Origin: Thauera terpenica 58Eu
Lineage (GTDB): Bacteria > Pseudomonadota > Gammaproteobacteria > Burkholderiales > Rhodocyclaceae
Length of the DNA stretch: 64,000 nucleotides
NCBI RefSeq assembly: GCF_000443165.1
Contig: NZ_ATJV01000046.1
Location: 16,071 to 80,070 of the forward strand
Reading direction: 5' to 3'
Position 1 is the stretch's first letter, and each line of letters opens with the position of its first letter. The notes below the pieces were generated by a model. That model had not been told where the DNA came from. It did no database searches and saw nothing but the letters and a program-made list of their open reading frames with translations. Of the stretch, positions 7,504-16,255 are shown piece after piece. A program made the position numbers and the translations under genes.

Positions 7504-7618
7504 GACCAGCGGGCCGCCCGTTCCTCCAGGAATCGGCAAGGCGGCGATTCCCTTTGTTTGCTGATGCGTCATCCCAGGATGGCGAAGGTATCGGCTCCAC
7601 ATCGCAGAGAGCCGATCC

Positions 7619-8194
7619 ATGCCATCAGCCCGCCCGTATTGCCGGACAGCCTGCGGTTGCCTGGCGCTGACCGCCTCCCTGGTGGCCGGCTGCGCGACGA
7701 CCGCGCCGTCCTCCCCACCAGCCGCTTCATCCCGGGCAGTCGAACCTGCAATCTCACCACCGCAATACATCCCAGTGGTCCGCTACGGCCGCTACACCCT
7801 GGTCGAACTCAGGCCGACCGAGGCCCAGCGGGATTTGCTGCTGCAGGTGATCGACGTGACCCTGCCCGTCACCCTGCACGCGACGGTGGGCGACGCGCTG
7901 CGTCATGTACTACGGCGCTCCGGCTACCGGCTCTGCAGCGGCCCCGAAACTGGTGCACTGGATGCCCTCCCGCTGCCGGCGGCGCACTACCGGCTCGGGC
8001 CGATGGTGTTGCGCGATGCCCTGCTGACCCTCACCGGTCCGGCCTGGAACCTGCACGCCGACGAGGGTGCGCGCGTGGTGTGTGTCACGCCGGCCGGAAT
8101 GCCTGCCGAGCCGGTCATGCCACTGCCTACTCCCGTCGGAGATGCCGACGCCCCGTCCGAGACATTCCCGCTTGCCGAGGAGGCGCAGCCATGA
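7619..8194 (+). CDS. PilL N-terminal-like conjugative lipoprotein (TIGR03748 family)
   Basis: This 191-aa protein begins with a signal peptide and lipobox VAGC (Cys about residue 25), so it is probably an outer-membrane lipoprotein. The conserved region RYTLVELRPTEAQRD (about 61-75) followed by VTLPVTLHATVGDALRHVL (about 85-105) is the PilL-N/secretin-like domain found at the start of PFGI-1-type transfer regions. In related ICEs it precedes type IV pilus genes, but no pil cluster is present here, so only this remnant of the module remains. The next gene overlaps by 4 bases (ATGA). Confidence 0.75.
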   Translation: MPSARPYCRTACGCLALTASLVAGCATTAPSSPPAASSRAVEPAISPPQYIPVVRYGRYTLVELRPTEAQRDLLLQVIDVTLPVTLHATVGDALRHVLRRSGYRLCSGPETGALDALPLPAAHYRLGPMVLRDALLTLTGPAWNLHADEGARVVCVTPAGMPAEPVMPLPTPVGDADAPSETFPLAEEAQP

Positions 8195-8841
8195 CGACGA
8201 CGCCGTACACCGAACGGTGGCGTCGCACCACCCTGCTGCACGTGGCCGCGGCCACCTGGCTGCTGCTGATCAGCGCCGCAGTCGTGATCGACCACGTCGT
8301 CCTGTCGAAACTGGCCGAAGAGGCCGAAGACCGCGTGCCTGGCATGCAGGTCGCCGTATTGGAAGCGCAACTGGTCGAACTCGCCCGGGAGCTCGAGCAG
8401 CACCGGCAAGGGCCGGCTGCACTGCCCTTGGTACGCTACGAATCCGAGCGCCTGGCCCTGGATCAACGGCTAGCAGCGCTCGAACAGGCACTCGGCGATC
8501 GGCCAACCACCGATCTGCAGTCCTTGCAGACTCGCATCGAACGGCTGGAAGTACGCCTTGCCACCGTCCGCTCGGTGCCGATGGCCGCTTCCCGTCCCCC
8601 CGTACTCGCGCCCGCAAAGCCCCAGCCCGTTGAGCCCGCGTTCCGGGTGATCGGCATCGAGCTGCGTGCGGGCGAACGCTTCCTGTCGATCCTGCCTATT
8701 GATGCGGCTGCGCTCGCATCGGCCCGTCTGCTGCGAGCTGGTGAAACCGAGGCCGGCTGGCGGCTCGAAGTGATCGAGGACGGCGTCGCCGTCTTCCGAC
8801 ACGGCGACGAGGTCCGCCGCCTGACAGTACCCGAGCGATAG
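8191..8841 (+). CDS. ICE membrane protein of unknown function with coiled coil
   Basis: The 216-aa product has one N-terminal membrane anchor (about residues 16-35, LLHVAAATWLLLISAAVVID), a periplasmic coiled coil (about 40-125, rich in LEQ repeats) and a C-terminal beta-rich domain (about 148-216). Translation is coupled to the PilL-like gene through ATGA. The position between TIGR03748 and TIGR03759 genes is typical of a cell-envelope assembly factor of the transfer machine. No name was recognised. Confidence 0.75.
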   Translation: MTTTPYTERWRRTTLLHVAAATWLLLISAAVVIDHVVLSKLAEEAEDRVPGMQVAVLEAQLVELARELEQHRQGPAALPLVRYESERLALDQRLAALEQALGDRPTTDLQSLQTRIERLEVRLATVRSVPMAASRPPVLAPAKPQPVEPAFRVIGIELRAGERFLSILPIDAAALASARLLRAGETEAGWRLEVIEDGVAVFRHGDEVRRLTVPER

Positions 8842-8850
8842 GAGGGGCAA

Positions 8851-9576
8851 GTGAAGCAGTACAGGACCGTCACCCTCTTGACCGTCGCGCTTCTTACCGG
8901 CTCGACACCGGTCGCGGTTGCCCAGCACGCCGCCACGTCGGCCACCGTCCCCGGCCGCGAGCGGCTGGTGGCGATCGTCCGTAGCGACGAGCTGATGGCC
9001 CGCGACTGGGGGCTGGGTGCCGAAGACTGGGCGCGCTACCGGGAGCTGATGCAGGGACCGCTCGGCGTCTATTCCCCCACCCTCGATCCGCTCACGGCCC
9101 TGGGCATCGAGGCCCGCAGCGAGGAGGAGCGCAGGCGCTACGCGGAGTTGCAGGTGCAGGCCGAGGCACGGCGCGTCGGCAAGACGCTGGCCTACCAGCG
9201 GGCCTACGACGCGGCGTGGCAGCGCCTGTTTCCCGGCCAGCCGCGCGTGAGCCTGCCCGGCGCCACGGCGCGGGGTGCCAGCAACACCGGCTCCGGGCGC
9301 CTGGCGGTCTTCGTCAAGGGCGACTGCGTACCGTGCGCGCAGCGCGTACAGCAATTGCAGGCGGCCGGCACGGCCTTCGACCTCTACATGGTCGGCAGCC
9401 TTCAGGACGACGCGCGCATCCGGCAGTGGGCCACCCAGGCGGGCATCGATCCGGCCAGGGTGCGCACCCGCACCATCACGCTCAACCACGATGCGGGGCG
9501 CTGGCTGTCGCTCGGCCTGCCCGGCGATCTGCCGGCCGTGGTGCGCGAGGTGAACGGCCAATGGCAGCGGCAATAG
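8851..9576 (+). CDS. Integrating conjugative element protein, TIGR03759 (PFL_4693) family
   Basis: This 241-aa exported protein has a signal peptide ending about AVAQ-H (residue 25). The N-terminal half contains RDWGLGAEDWARYRELMQGP, the family hallmark. The C-terminal half (about 150-235) is thioredoxin-like, with a CVPCAQR dithiol motif (about residue 160). It may handle disulfides of transfer proteins in the periplasm, which fits the DsbA-like protein further along the operon. AGGAGGGGC lies 8 bases before the ATG. The next gene starts inside its 3' end. Confidence 0.85.
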   Translation: MKQYRTVTLLTVALLTGSTPVAVAQHAATSATVPGRERLVAIVRSDELMARDWGLGAEDWARYRELMQGPLGVYSPTLDPLTALGIEARSEEERRRYAELQVQAEARRVGKTLAYQRAYDAAWQRLFPGQPRVSLPGATARGASNTGSGRLAVFVKGDCVPCAQRVQQLQAAGTAFDLYMVGSLQDDARIRQWATQAGIDPARVRTRTITLNHDAGRWLSLGLPGDLPAVVREVNGQWQRQ

Positions 9577-10181
9577 GTACTCCGGGCCGGGAGCGTCGGC
9601 CATCCCGCGTCGCCATTCGCTGCGCCAGCGCCGCGCTGCTGCTCGCCACCGGTGGCTGGGCCTTGGCCGCCCTGGCGCGGGAAGTGCCGCCGCCGGCCTA
9701 TCGACTGGCGGCGCATCGTGCAGACGTGCCGGCGGCGGTGCTGTACGCGGTGGCCTTGCAGGAGAGCTGCGCCATGCTGCGCGGGCGCCTGATCCCCTGG
9801 CCGTGGACGCTCAACGTCGCCGGCACGCCGCAGCGCTACGCCACCCGCGCCGAGGCCTGCGCGGGGCTGCACCGTGCGCTCGCCCGCACGCCGGCCAATC
9901 GCATCGACGCCGGCCTCGGCCAGGTCAATCTCGGCTACCACACGCATCGCTACACGCAGCCCTGCGAGCTGCTGGACCCGTACCGCAACCTCGCCATCGC
10001 TGCGGAAATCCTGCGCGAGCAGCACACGCCCGGCGAAGACTGGCTACTTGCCATCGGCCGCTACCACCGGCCCGCCGGCGGGGCACCCGCGGCGCGCTAC
10101 CGGCGCAGTGTGCATCGGCACCTGACCCGCGTGCTCGACCCCGGCGTTCCCGTTCCAACCCTCCAGGCCACCACACCATGA
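9561..10181 (+). CDS. Lytic transglycosylase (SLT-like) of the transfer system
   Basis: This 206-aa protein has a signal or anchor segment (about residues 20-40) and an SLT/lysozyme-like domain with catalytic Glu in VALQESC (about residue 68), followed by IDAGLGQVNLGYH (about 113-125), which matches the GLMQ/N motif. Such enzymes open peptidoglycan locally to let the conjugation channel or pilus through. It overlaps the TIGR03759 gene by 16 bases and the next gene by 4, so translation is coupled. Confidence 0.8.
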   Translation: MAAAIGTPGRERRPSRVAIRCASAALLLATGGWALAALAREVPPPAYRLAAHRADVPAAVLYAVALQESCAMLRGRLIPWPWTLNVAGTPQRYATRAEACAGLHRALARTPANRIDAGLGQVNLGYHTHRYTQPCELLDPYRNLAIAAEILREQHTPGEDWLLAIGRYHRPAGGAPAARYRRSVHRHLTRVLDPGVPVPTLQATTP

Positions 10182-10711
10182 ACCACATCGTTCTCATCGC
10201 CGCCATCGGGCTGCTGCCCACGACTGCCGTCTTCGCCCAGACCGCCTCCGCGCCGCTGATCGTCGTCGAAGACCGCGGCGGCGCCTCCGCGCTGCCGTAC
10301 TACCGGTCCCTGAATCCCCAGCCGGATCAGGCCACACCGCCGGCCCCGATGCCGGGCCCTCGCGCGGGCAACGCGGCCGACGCCGAAGCCGCCATGCTGC
10401 CGGTGCGCTCGACACAACTGTCGCCGGGCGAGGTGCAGCGCCGCGTCATCCGTGCGCCGGGCCTGACGGCGCTGTTCCTGATCGGCGACGACGAGCGTTC
10501 GCGTGCCTGGCTGCGGCAGCGGCAGGCGGCGCTGCGAGATCTGCAGGCCGTGGGCCTGGTGGTCAGCGTGGAGTCGATGGCCGCGCTGACGGCGCTGCGC
10601 AGGCTGGCTCCCGGCCTGACCCTGTCGCCGGCCTCCGGCGACGACCTGGCCGAGCGCCTGGGCCTGCGCCACTACCCGGTGCTCATCACGTCCACCGGCG
10701 TCGAGCAGTAG
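10178..10711 (+). CDS. Integrating conjugative element protein, TIGR03765 (PFL_4695) family
   Basis: This 177-aa exported protein has a signal peptide cleaved about AVFAQ (residue 20). The mature part has the family motif LIVVEDRGGASALPYY (about 27-42) and a C-terminal region VSVESMAALTALRRLAPGLTLSP followed by RLGLRHYPVLIT. It is a periplasmic component of MPF-G transfer systems of unknown biochemical role, coded just before TraD. ATG at 10178 overlaps the previous stop (ATGA). Confidence 0.85.
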   Translation: MNHIVLIAAIGLLPTTAVFAQTASAPLIVVEDRGGASALPYYRSLNPQPDQATPPAPMPGPRAGNAADAEAAMLPVRSTQLSPGEVQRRVIRAPGLTALFLIGDDERSRAWLRQRQAALRDLQAVGLVVSVESMAALTALRRLAPGLTLSPASGDDLAERLGLRHYPVLITSTGVEQ

Positions 10712-10719
10712 GTGCGCAA

Positions 10720-12876
10720 ATGGCCCAACCGCATGCGGTCGAGGTTCTGCTGCGGCCAGCGGTGGAGCTTCATACCGTGGCGGTTTGCACCGGCGCCGCG
10801 ATTCTCTGCCTGGTGGCACCGTGGTCGCTTGCGCTGAACCCGCTGCTCGGCCTGGGCTCGGCGCTGGCCTTCCTGACCTTCGGCGCAATTCGCCTGCGCG
10901 ATGCCTGGGCGATCCTGCGCTATCGCCGCAACATCCGCCGCCTGCCGCGCTACGTGATGACCAGCCGCGACGTGCCGGTGAGTCAGCAACGGCTGTTCGT
11001 CGGCCGGGGCTTTCGCTGGGAGCAGCGGCACACGCACCGGCTGATGCAGACCTACCGGCCGGAGTTCCGCCGCTACGTCGAGCCAACGGCGATCTACCGG
11101 GCCGCCCGGCGGCTGGAAGAGCGGCTTGAATTCGCGCCGTTTCCCGTCTCGACGCTGGCGCGCGCACTGGCCTGGGACAGCCCGCTCAACCCGGCGCGGC
11201 CGCTGCCGCCGGTCGGCGGAATGCCGCGCCTGCATGGCATCGAGCCGCACGAGGTCGACGTCACCCTGCCCCTGGGCGAGCGCGTCGGCCACAGCCTGGT
11301 GCTGGGCACCACGCGCGTGGGCAAGACGCGGCTGGCCGAGTTGTTCATCACTCAGGACATCCGCCGCAAGGTCCGCGGCGAGCACGAGGTGGTGATCGTC
11401 TTCGACCCCAAGGGCGATGCGGACCTGTTGAAGCGCATGTACGTCGAGGCCAAGCGCGCCGGGCGCGAAGGCGAGTTCTACGTGTTTCATCTGGGCTGGC
11501 CCGACATCTCGGCGCGCTACAACGCCGTCGGCCGGTTCGGGCGGATCTCCGAGGTGGCCACGCGCATCGCCGGACAGCTCTCGGGCGAAGGCAACAGCGC
11601 CGCGTTCCGCGAATTCGCCTGGCGCTTCGTCAACATCATCGCGCGTGCCTTGGTGGAGCTGGGGCAGCGGCCGGACTATCTGCTGATCCAGCGCCACGTC
11701 ATCAACATCGACGCGCTGTTCATCGAGTACGCCCAGCACTACTTCGCCAAGAACGAGCCGAAGGCCTGGGAGGTCATCGTCCAGCTCGAAGCGAAGCTGA
11801 ACGACAAGAACATCCCGCGCAACATGATCGGGCGCGAGAAGCGCGTGGTGGCCCTCGAACAGTACCTGTCCCAGGTGCGCATCTATGACCCGGTGCTCGA
11901 CGGCCTGCGCAGCGCCGTGCGCTACGACCGGACGTACTTCGACAAGATCGTCGCTTCGCTGCTGCCGCTGCTGGAGAAGCTCACCACCGGCAAGATCGCG
12001 CAACTGCTCGCACCGAATTATTCCGACCTGTCCGACCCGCGGCCGATCTTCGACTGGATGCAGGTCATCCGCAAACGCGCGGTGGTCTACGTGGGGCTGG
12101 ATGCGCTGTCCGACGCCGAAGTCGCGGCGGCGGTGGGCAACTCGATGTTCAGCGATCTGGTCTCGGTGGCCGGCCACATCTACAAGTTCGGCATCGACGA
12201 CGGGCTGCCCGGCGCCGCGGCGGGCGCCAAGATTCCGATCAACGTCCACGCCGACGAATTCAATGAACTCATGGGCGACGAGTTCATTCCGATGGTCAAC
12301 AAGGGCGGCGGTGCCGGCGTGCTGGTGACGGCCTACACGCAGACCCTGAGCGACATCGAGGCGCGCATCGGCAACCGCGCCAAGGCCGGCCAAGTGGTCG
12401 GCAACTTCAACAATCTGTTCATGCTGCGCGTGCGCGAGACCGCCACCGCCGAGCTGCTGACGCGACAACTACCCAAGGTCGAGGTGTATGCCACGGCACT
12501 GATGAGCGGCGCCACCGACAGCTCCGACCCGCATGGAAATACCGCGTTCACGTCCAACACCCAGGACCGCATCAGCAGCAACAGCGTGCCGTTGATCGAG
12601 CCGGCGCATGTGGTGGCGCTGCCCAAGGGGCAGTGCTTCGCGCTGATCGAGGGCGGCAACCTCTGGAAAGTCCGCATGCCGCTGCCGGCACCCGACCCCG
12701 ACGAAGCCATGCCGAAGGATCTGCAGGAGCTGGCCGGCTACATGCGACAGCACTACGTCGAGGCAGGAGACTGGTGGGAGAACCAAGGCATCCCCGGCCT
12801 GCAGGACAAGGCGCTGCCCGACGACCTGCTGGACGACTTCAAGCAGATGGCCGCCGCTGAAGAGGCCGATGCATGA
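10720..12876 (+). CDS. traD: Type IV coupling protein TraD (SXT/TOL subfamily)
   Basis: This 718-aa inner-membrane ATPase links the relaxosome to the secretion channel. Two membrane helices lie near residues 20-58. Walker A is LGTTRVGKTRL (about 194-204), DPKGD follows (about 228), the Walker B-like segment AVVYVGLD lies near 450-457 and NVHADEFNEL near 507-516. Length and motif order match TIGR03743. It is preceded by an 8-bp spacer and overlaps the next gene by 4 bases, so it belongs to the same transcript. Confidence 0.93.
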   Translation: MAQPHAVEVLLRPAVELHTVAVCTGAAILCLVAPWSLALNPLLGLGSALAFLTFGAIRLRDAWAILRYRRNIRRLPRYVMTSRDVPVSQQRLFVGRGFRWEQRHTHRLMQTYRPEFRRYVEPTAIYRAARRLEERLEFAPFPVSTLARALAWDSPLNPARPLPPVGGMPRLHGIEPHEVDVTLPLGERVGHSLVLGTTRVGKTRLAELFITQDIRRKVRGEHEVVIVFDPKGDADLLKRMYVEAKRAGREGEFYVFHLGWPDISARYNAVGRFGRISEVATRIAGQLSGEGNSAAFREFAWRFVNIIARALVELGQRPDYLLIQRHVINIDALFIEYAQHYFAKNEPKAWEVIVQLEAKLNDKNIPRNMIGREKRVVALEQYLSQVRIYDPVLDGLRSAVRYDRTYFDKIVASLLPLLEKLTTGKIAQLLAPNYSDLSDPRPIFDWMQVIRKRAVVYVGLDALSDAEVAAAVGNSMFSDLVSVAGHIYKFGIDDGLPGAAAGAKIPINVHADEFNELMGDEFIPMVNKGGGAGVLVTAYTQTLSDIEARIGNRAKAGQVVGNFNNLFMLRVRETATAELLTRQLPKVEVYATALMSGATDSSDPHGNTAFTSNTQDRISSNSVPLIEPAHVVALPKGQCFALIEGGNLWKVRMPLPAPDPDEAMPKDLQELAGYMRQHYVEAGDWWENQGIPGLQDKALPDDLLDDFKQMAAAEEADA

Positions 12877-13622
12877 GCGATCCGGCCGTCGCGGCCCAGC
12901 GCCAGCAACAACGACAGCAGGGACTGATCGCCGGCCTGGTCACGCTGCCGTTCCGCTTCTTCGGCGTGCTGTGCGGCGCGCTACTGCTGTGCATCCTGAT
13001 CGAATGCGTCGGCATGCACTTCTTCTGGCCCGATCAGGGCTGGCGCCACGCGCAGGGCATGCTGAACTACGAGCTGGATCAGCTCTCCACGCATTTCACG
13101 CGCAGCGCGCTGGTGCAGGAGCCGGGGCGCACGGCGCACCGGATGGTGGAACACGGCTACGACTGGCTGTTCGTGAAAAGCGGTCTGCTGGACTGGATAC
13201 GCGACGCCTCGGCGCAGGCCAGCGCCGGCAGCCATCGCCCGATCAAGGATTTCCGCTACTACATCGGCTTGGTCTACGTGAACGCGGAAAGCTACCTGAT
13301 CGCGGCGGCCTACACGACGCTGGTCTTCCTCGTGCGGCTGCTGGTGCTGTGTCTGACGCTGCCGTTGTTCCTGATGACCGCCTTCGTCGGACTGGTGGAT
13401 GGCCTGGTGCGCCGGGACATCCGCCGCTTCGGCGCGGGGCGCGAATCGGGGTTCATCTATCACCGCGCCAGGGCCAGCCTGATCCCGCTGGCCGTGCTGC
13501 CGTGGGTGACTTATCTGGCACTGCCGGTCAGCGTGAACCCGCTGCTGATCCTGCTGCCCAGCGCCGCATTGCTCGGCGTGGCGGTGTGCATTGCGGCGGC
13601 GACGTTCAAGAAGTACCTGTAG
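12873..13622 (+). CDS. ICE membrane protein, TIGR03747 (PFL_4697) family
   Basis: This 249-aa protein has about four membrane helices: residues 22-45 (VTLPFRFFGVLCGALLLCILIE), 142-165, 167-185 and 207-240. It is coded directly after TraD in all MPF-G ICEs of this type and is thought to work with the coupling protein, a bit like TraG/EexS partners in SXT elements. The start ATG overlaps the traD stop (ATGA). The backbone operon is interrupted immediately downstream by an opposite-strand cargo gene. Confidence 0.87.
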   Translation: MSDPAVAAQRQQQRQQGLIAGLVTLPFRFFGVLCGALLLCILIECVGMHFFWPDQGWRHAQGMLNYELDQLSTHFTRSALVQEPGRTAHRMVEHGYDWLFVKSGLLDWIRDASAQASAGSHRPIKDFRYYIGLVYVNAESYLIAAAYTTLVFLVRLLVLCLTLPLFLMTAFVGLVDGLVRRDIRRFGAGRESGFIYHRARASLIPLAVLPWVTYLALPVSVNPLLILLPSAALLGVAVCIAAATFKKYL

Positions 13623-13623
13623 A

Positions 13624-15015
13624 TCACTCCGGCTGCCAGGCGCAATCTGCCCAGTGCGCTTCGTAGCGTTTCACAAAGTCTTTCATCTCCCGGATGTTGA
13701 CGGCAGGTTCGCGGCAGGCCCGGGCGCAGGTGGAAACGACATCCCGGTAGAACTCCGGGGCGACAGTCCTGATGCCGTCATAATTCATAAGCAAGTCCGG
13801 AATACGCTCCGTGATATTTGCTCCGCGAGGTGCCATCACAATGCTCGGGGGCTCTCCATACGTATTGATCAACACGTATCGCCAGCTTGGGTCTGCGGCT
13901 CCCTGGCGAGGGACAATCTCACAGGGACGTGCGTCTCCGCCTTTGGAAATGGCTTCGTAGACCTCCTTGATGGCCTGGGGTTTGTGGGCCACCAGGACAT
14001 AAGGCCCGGCCCCTACATAGCTACCCATGCGTTCGTCGTATTCGATGCCGAGCAAGTCTTCCAGGTCAAAGCGTGCATGTCGGTCCAGGGGAGCCTTTCC
14101 TGAGGTGAACCATTGAAGTTCCCGCAGGGTGATCCCTGCACACTTGGCAACGTCTGCAGGCGAATTGGGCCAGCACGCCACGAGGTTCTTGGTGATTTCG
14201 GCTGCGTTGTCATAGTCACTGTCGGCCCAGAAATCATCATCCTCAACGATGTCCTCCGGTACCTTCTCACCTGTCAGCAGCCAAGTCCTGCCATGGAACC
14301 CGTCGAGCTTGAAATAACGTGGCTGATCGGGCGGTAGGGATGTCTCCCAGGATGACATCCATGGACCGGGTTCCCAGTCGAGCCCATCTGTCATTGTTGG
14401 CACCGGAACTTGCGCCGCTAAGGCCAGCCACTGCTGGATTCTGTCCTCGATCTTGCGGCTGTTCACGCTTCTGTGACCATCTCTGACGCGAAAATCGTGG
14501 TCATTTTGAGCCTCCCGGCAAAGGGCCTGAATGGACCCGGTAAGAGACCGGTCTTTTCCGTCATGCTTTCTCAGCAGCCACCGGCTGGCGTCCTGGGCTG
14601 AGCGCAGTGAAGCTGGAAGGGATTTCTCTTTGGCGCTGGCGACCTCGACCTGGACTCCGATTTTTGCCATATCCCGTGCGAGTTCAGGGCTGGATGTCGC
14701 GAGGTGGCGGTTGATCCTCAGAATGTCCGGTCGCCCACACAGGCCCTTGGCATTACGCCACGCATCCAGAAGAACATCCCGGAAGGCCTTGGGCTGATCG
14801 ACCGGCGCAAATGTCATCCACCGAATGGGCAACCCGGCAACGGTCAATCCATAGAGTATGAGGGGGTTGAGCCCGTACCGCTCTGCATCCTTGACCTTGA
14901 TCGGGTCCTGCACTGATACAACGCCATGCTCCGGATGGTGGAAAAGGAACTTGGCAATCGCAACGTAGAAATGATGTTCTCTTGGTGAAGTCATCGCCTG
15001 TCGATTCATTCTCAA
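13624..15015 (-). CDS. Unrecognised 463-aa cargo protein inserted in the transfer region
   Basis: I do not recognise this protein. It is soluble, with no signal peptide or membrane span. Its N-terminal third (about residues 70-150: GLCGRPDILRIN then IGVQVEVASA) faintly resembles the DUF6930/DUF7309-type fold; this is only a visual impression. The C-terminal half has a possible helix-turn-helix (about 315-340: DVAKCAGITLRELQWFTSGK). It lies on the minus strand between TIGR03747 and RAQPRD genes, which are adjacent in related elements, and its base composition is less GC-rich than its neighbours. Both features mark it as later-acquired cargo at a known ICE hotspot. A defence or regulatory role is speculation. 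The start could also be the ATG at 14994. Confidence 0.75.
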   Translation of the reverse strand: MRMNRQAMTSPREHHFYVAIAKFLFHHPEHGVVSVQDPIKVKDAERYGLNPLILYGLTVAGLPIRWMTFAPVDQPKAFRDVLLDAWRNAKGLCGRPDILRINRHLATSSPELARDMAKIGVQVEVASAKEKSLPASLRSAQDASRWLLRKHDGKDRSLTGSIQALCREAQNDHDFRVRDGHRSVNSRKIEDRIQQWLALAAQVPVPTMTDGLDWEPGPWMSSWETSLPPDQPRYFKLDGFHGRTWLLTGEKVPEDIVEDDDFWADSDYDNAAEITKNLVACWPNSPADVAKCAGITLRELQWFTSGKAPLDRHARFDLEDLLGIEYDERMGSYVGAGPYVLVAHKPQAIKEVYEAISKGGDARPCEIVPRQGAADPSWRYVLINTYGEPPSIVMAPRGANITERIPDLLMNYDGIRTVAPEFYRDVVSTCARACREPAVNIREMKDFVKRYEAHWADCAWQPE

Positions 15016-15102
15016 GTTGACCTGCTTCTACTACCCGTTCTGTAGCGCTCAACCTGCCGCATCCAGGGGAGGATAAAGGGTGCGACCGATGTGCTAGTCA
15101 GA

Positions 15103-15133
15103 CAGGTGAAGAATCTTCATTCATCATCACCTG
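15103..15133. promoter_or_regulatory. Nested inverted repeats in divergent intergenic region
   Basis: CAGGTGA (15103-15109) pairs with TCACCTG (15127-15133), and TGAAGA/TCTTCA (15107-15119) forms an inner dyad. The region lies between the divergent cargo gene and the RAQPRD gene and may hold operators or promoters for either. Confidence 0.35.
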
Positions 15134-15244
15134 GTACGCCAACCATTGAGGAAAATCCGGTGCACCGCCCGTTCCGATTCTCTGCGGCACACCCAAGCTT
15201 AACGCTGCAGCATCCCGCCATCCAGACGAATGCGGAAGGGCGTG

Positions 15245-15616
15245 ATGACGACCAATGGCAAACCGACAACCGACTGCAGCCGCACACCGATTCTAGCCTT
15301 GGTACTGGCGGCTGCGCTGTCCACCACGCCACCTGTGCTGGCCGGCGACTCCGCGTTGGAGAATGCACAACTGGTGGCTCTCGTCCGCCAGCTCGACCAG
15401 CTTGAGCGGACTGCCCGGCACGGCGCGAGCCTCACCCGAGATGAGCGCGCCCGCTATCAGTTCGACTACGCCCGCTTGGACCAAGACATCGAGCGCATCC
15501 GCGCCGGCCTGCAGGACTACCTCGTGCCCCAGCGCGCCCAGCCGCGCGATCCCGTCCCGCTGGTTGGCGATTACGTCCGCCGCGACCGCGCCGACGACGA
15601 GGAGCCGTCGCCATGA
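15245..15616 (+). CDS. ICE RAQPRD family protein
   Basis: This 123-aa exported protein contains the literal family signature RAQPRD near its C-terminus (about residues 99-104). A signal peptide covers about residues 1-35 (ILALVLAAALSTTPPVLAG). The ATG at 15245 is preferred over 15230 because GGAAGGG lies 6-12 bases upstream. The mature part is a short coiled-coil-rich domain (LVALVRQLDQLERTARHG). It is the first gene of the core secretion-channel operon; its exact role is unknown. It overlaps the next gene by 4 bases. Confidence 0.9.
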   Translation: MTTNGKPTTDCSRTPILALVLAAALSTTPPVLAGDSALENAQLVALVRQLDQLERTARHGASLTRDERARYQFDYARLDQDIERIRAGLQDYLVPQRAQPRDPVPLVGDYVRRDRADDEEPSP

Positions 15617-15852
15617 CGCCCTCTGCCGATCAGGTCGCCGCCTTCCAGGCCAACGGCGGCTTTGCGCCTTCGGCCGTTGCTGCCGTGGTGCTGGGCTTCG
15701 TCTTCGCCGTGTTGCTGCTGTGGGGCGTGTGGGCCATGCGCACCGCCTACGTCGGCTGGGCCGAGCACCGCATCACTGAACGTCAGTTCCTCGCCGTCGT
15801 CGTGCGCTTCGTGGCGATGTACCTGGTGCTGACCTTCTTCCTCCTCTCCTGA
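15613..15852 (+). CDS. ICE small membrane protein, TIGR03758 (PFL_4701) family
   Basis: This 79-aa protein has two membrane helices (about residues 20-42 and 62-78) around a short cytoplasmic loop with WAEHRITERQF. Order and length match TIGR03758, which always lies between RAQPRD and TIGR03745 genes. It may be a pilin-like or channel-assembly subunit. Translation is coupled through ATGA with the RAQPRD gene. Confidence 0.87.
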   Translation: MTPSADQVAAFQANGGFAPSAVAAVVLGFVFAVLLLWGVWAMRTAYVGWAEHRITERQFLAVVVRFVAMYLVLTFFLLS

Positions 15853-15874
15853 CCGTCACGAAAGGCCATACGCC

Positions 15875-16243
15875 ATGAACATGCCTCCGACACCCCATCG
15901 CATTCCGTCCCGCATCGCCGCTCCGCTGCTGCCGCTGGCGCTCGCGGGCCTGCCGCTGTCGGCCTTCGCGCAGGGCCTGCCGACCATGGAAGACCCATCG
16001 CGCGGCCAGGGTAGCGGCATCTTGCAGACCTTGCAGAACTACGGCTACGACATCGTGCTGCTGATCGCGCTGCTGGTGGTCGCCTCGATGTTCGTCGGTG
16101 TCTGCTATCACGCCTACACACGCTACTCGGAGATCCACACGGGCCGCGCCACCTGGGGCCAGTTCGGCCTGACGGTCGCCGTGGGCGCGATCCTGCTGGT
16201 GGTCGGCATCTGGCTGCTCACCAAGGCCACCGGCGTGCTGTAA
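15875..16243 (+). CDS. ICE membrane protein, TIGR03745 (PFL_4702) family
   Basis: The 122-aa product has a long signal peptide ending about AFAQG (residue 33) and two membrane helices (about 60-80 and 98-118). The layout resembles a VirB2/TraA-type pilin precursor: cleaved leader plus two hydrophobic helices and a small loop. Together with TIGR03758 it is a candidate structural subunit of the conjugative pilus; this is inference. An AAGG site precedes the ATG. Confidence 0.85.
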   Translation: MNMPPTPHRIPSRIAAPLLPLALAGLPLSAFAQGLPTMEDPSRGQGSGILQTLQNYGYDIVLLIALLVVASMFVGVCYHAYTRYSEIHTGRATWGQFGLTVAVGAILLVVGIWLLTKATGVL

Positions 16244-16255
16244 GGGCGGCAAGCG

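Larger units (their letters stand above)
7273..7618. other. 346-bp gap with opposed DnaA boxes, candidate ICE origin
   Basis: No gene is seen. The gap holds two GTATCCCC direct repeats (near 7355-7375), a DnaA-box dyad (7420-7442), a CGATAAC run and a hairpin with a T6 tract (7470-7503). The mix of direct repeats, DnaA boxes and A+T-richer sequence resembles a small replication origin or a regulatory hub ahead of the transfer operon. Confidence 0.4.

Noticed and set aside
7619..8194. Start of a type IV pilus (pilL-pilV) cluster
   Set aside because: Only the PilL-N-like lipoprotein is present; no pilin, PilQ, PilT or shufflon sequences follow.
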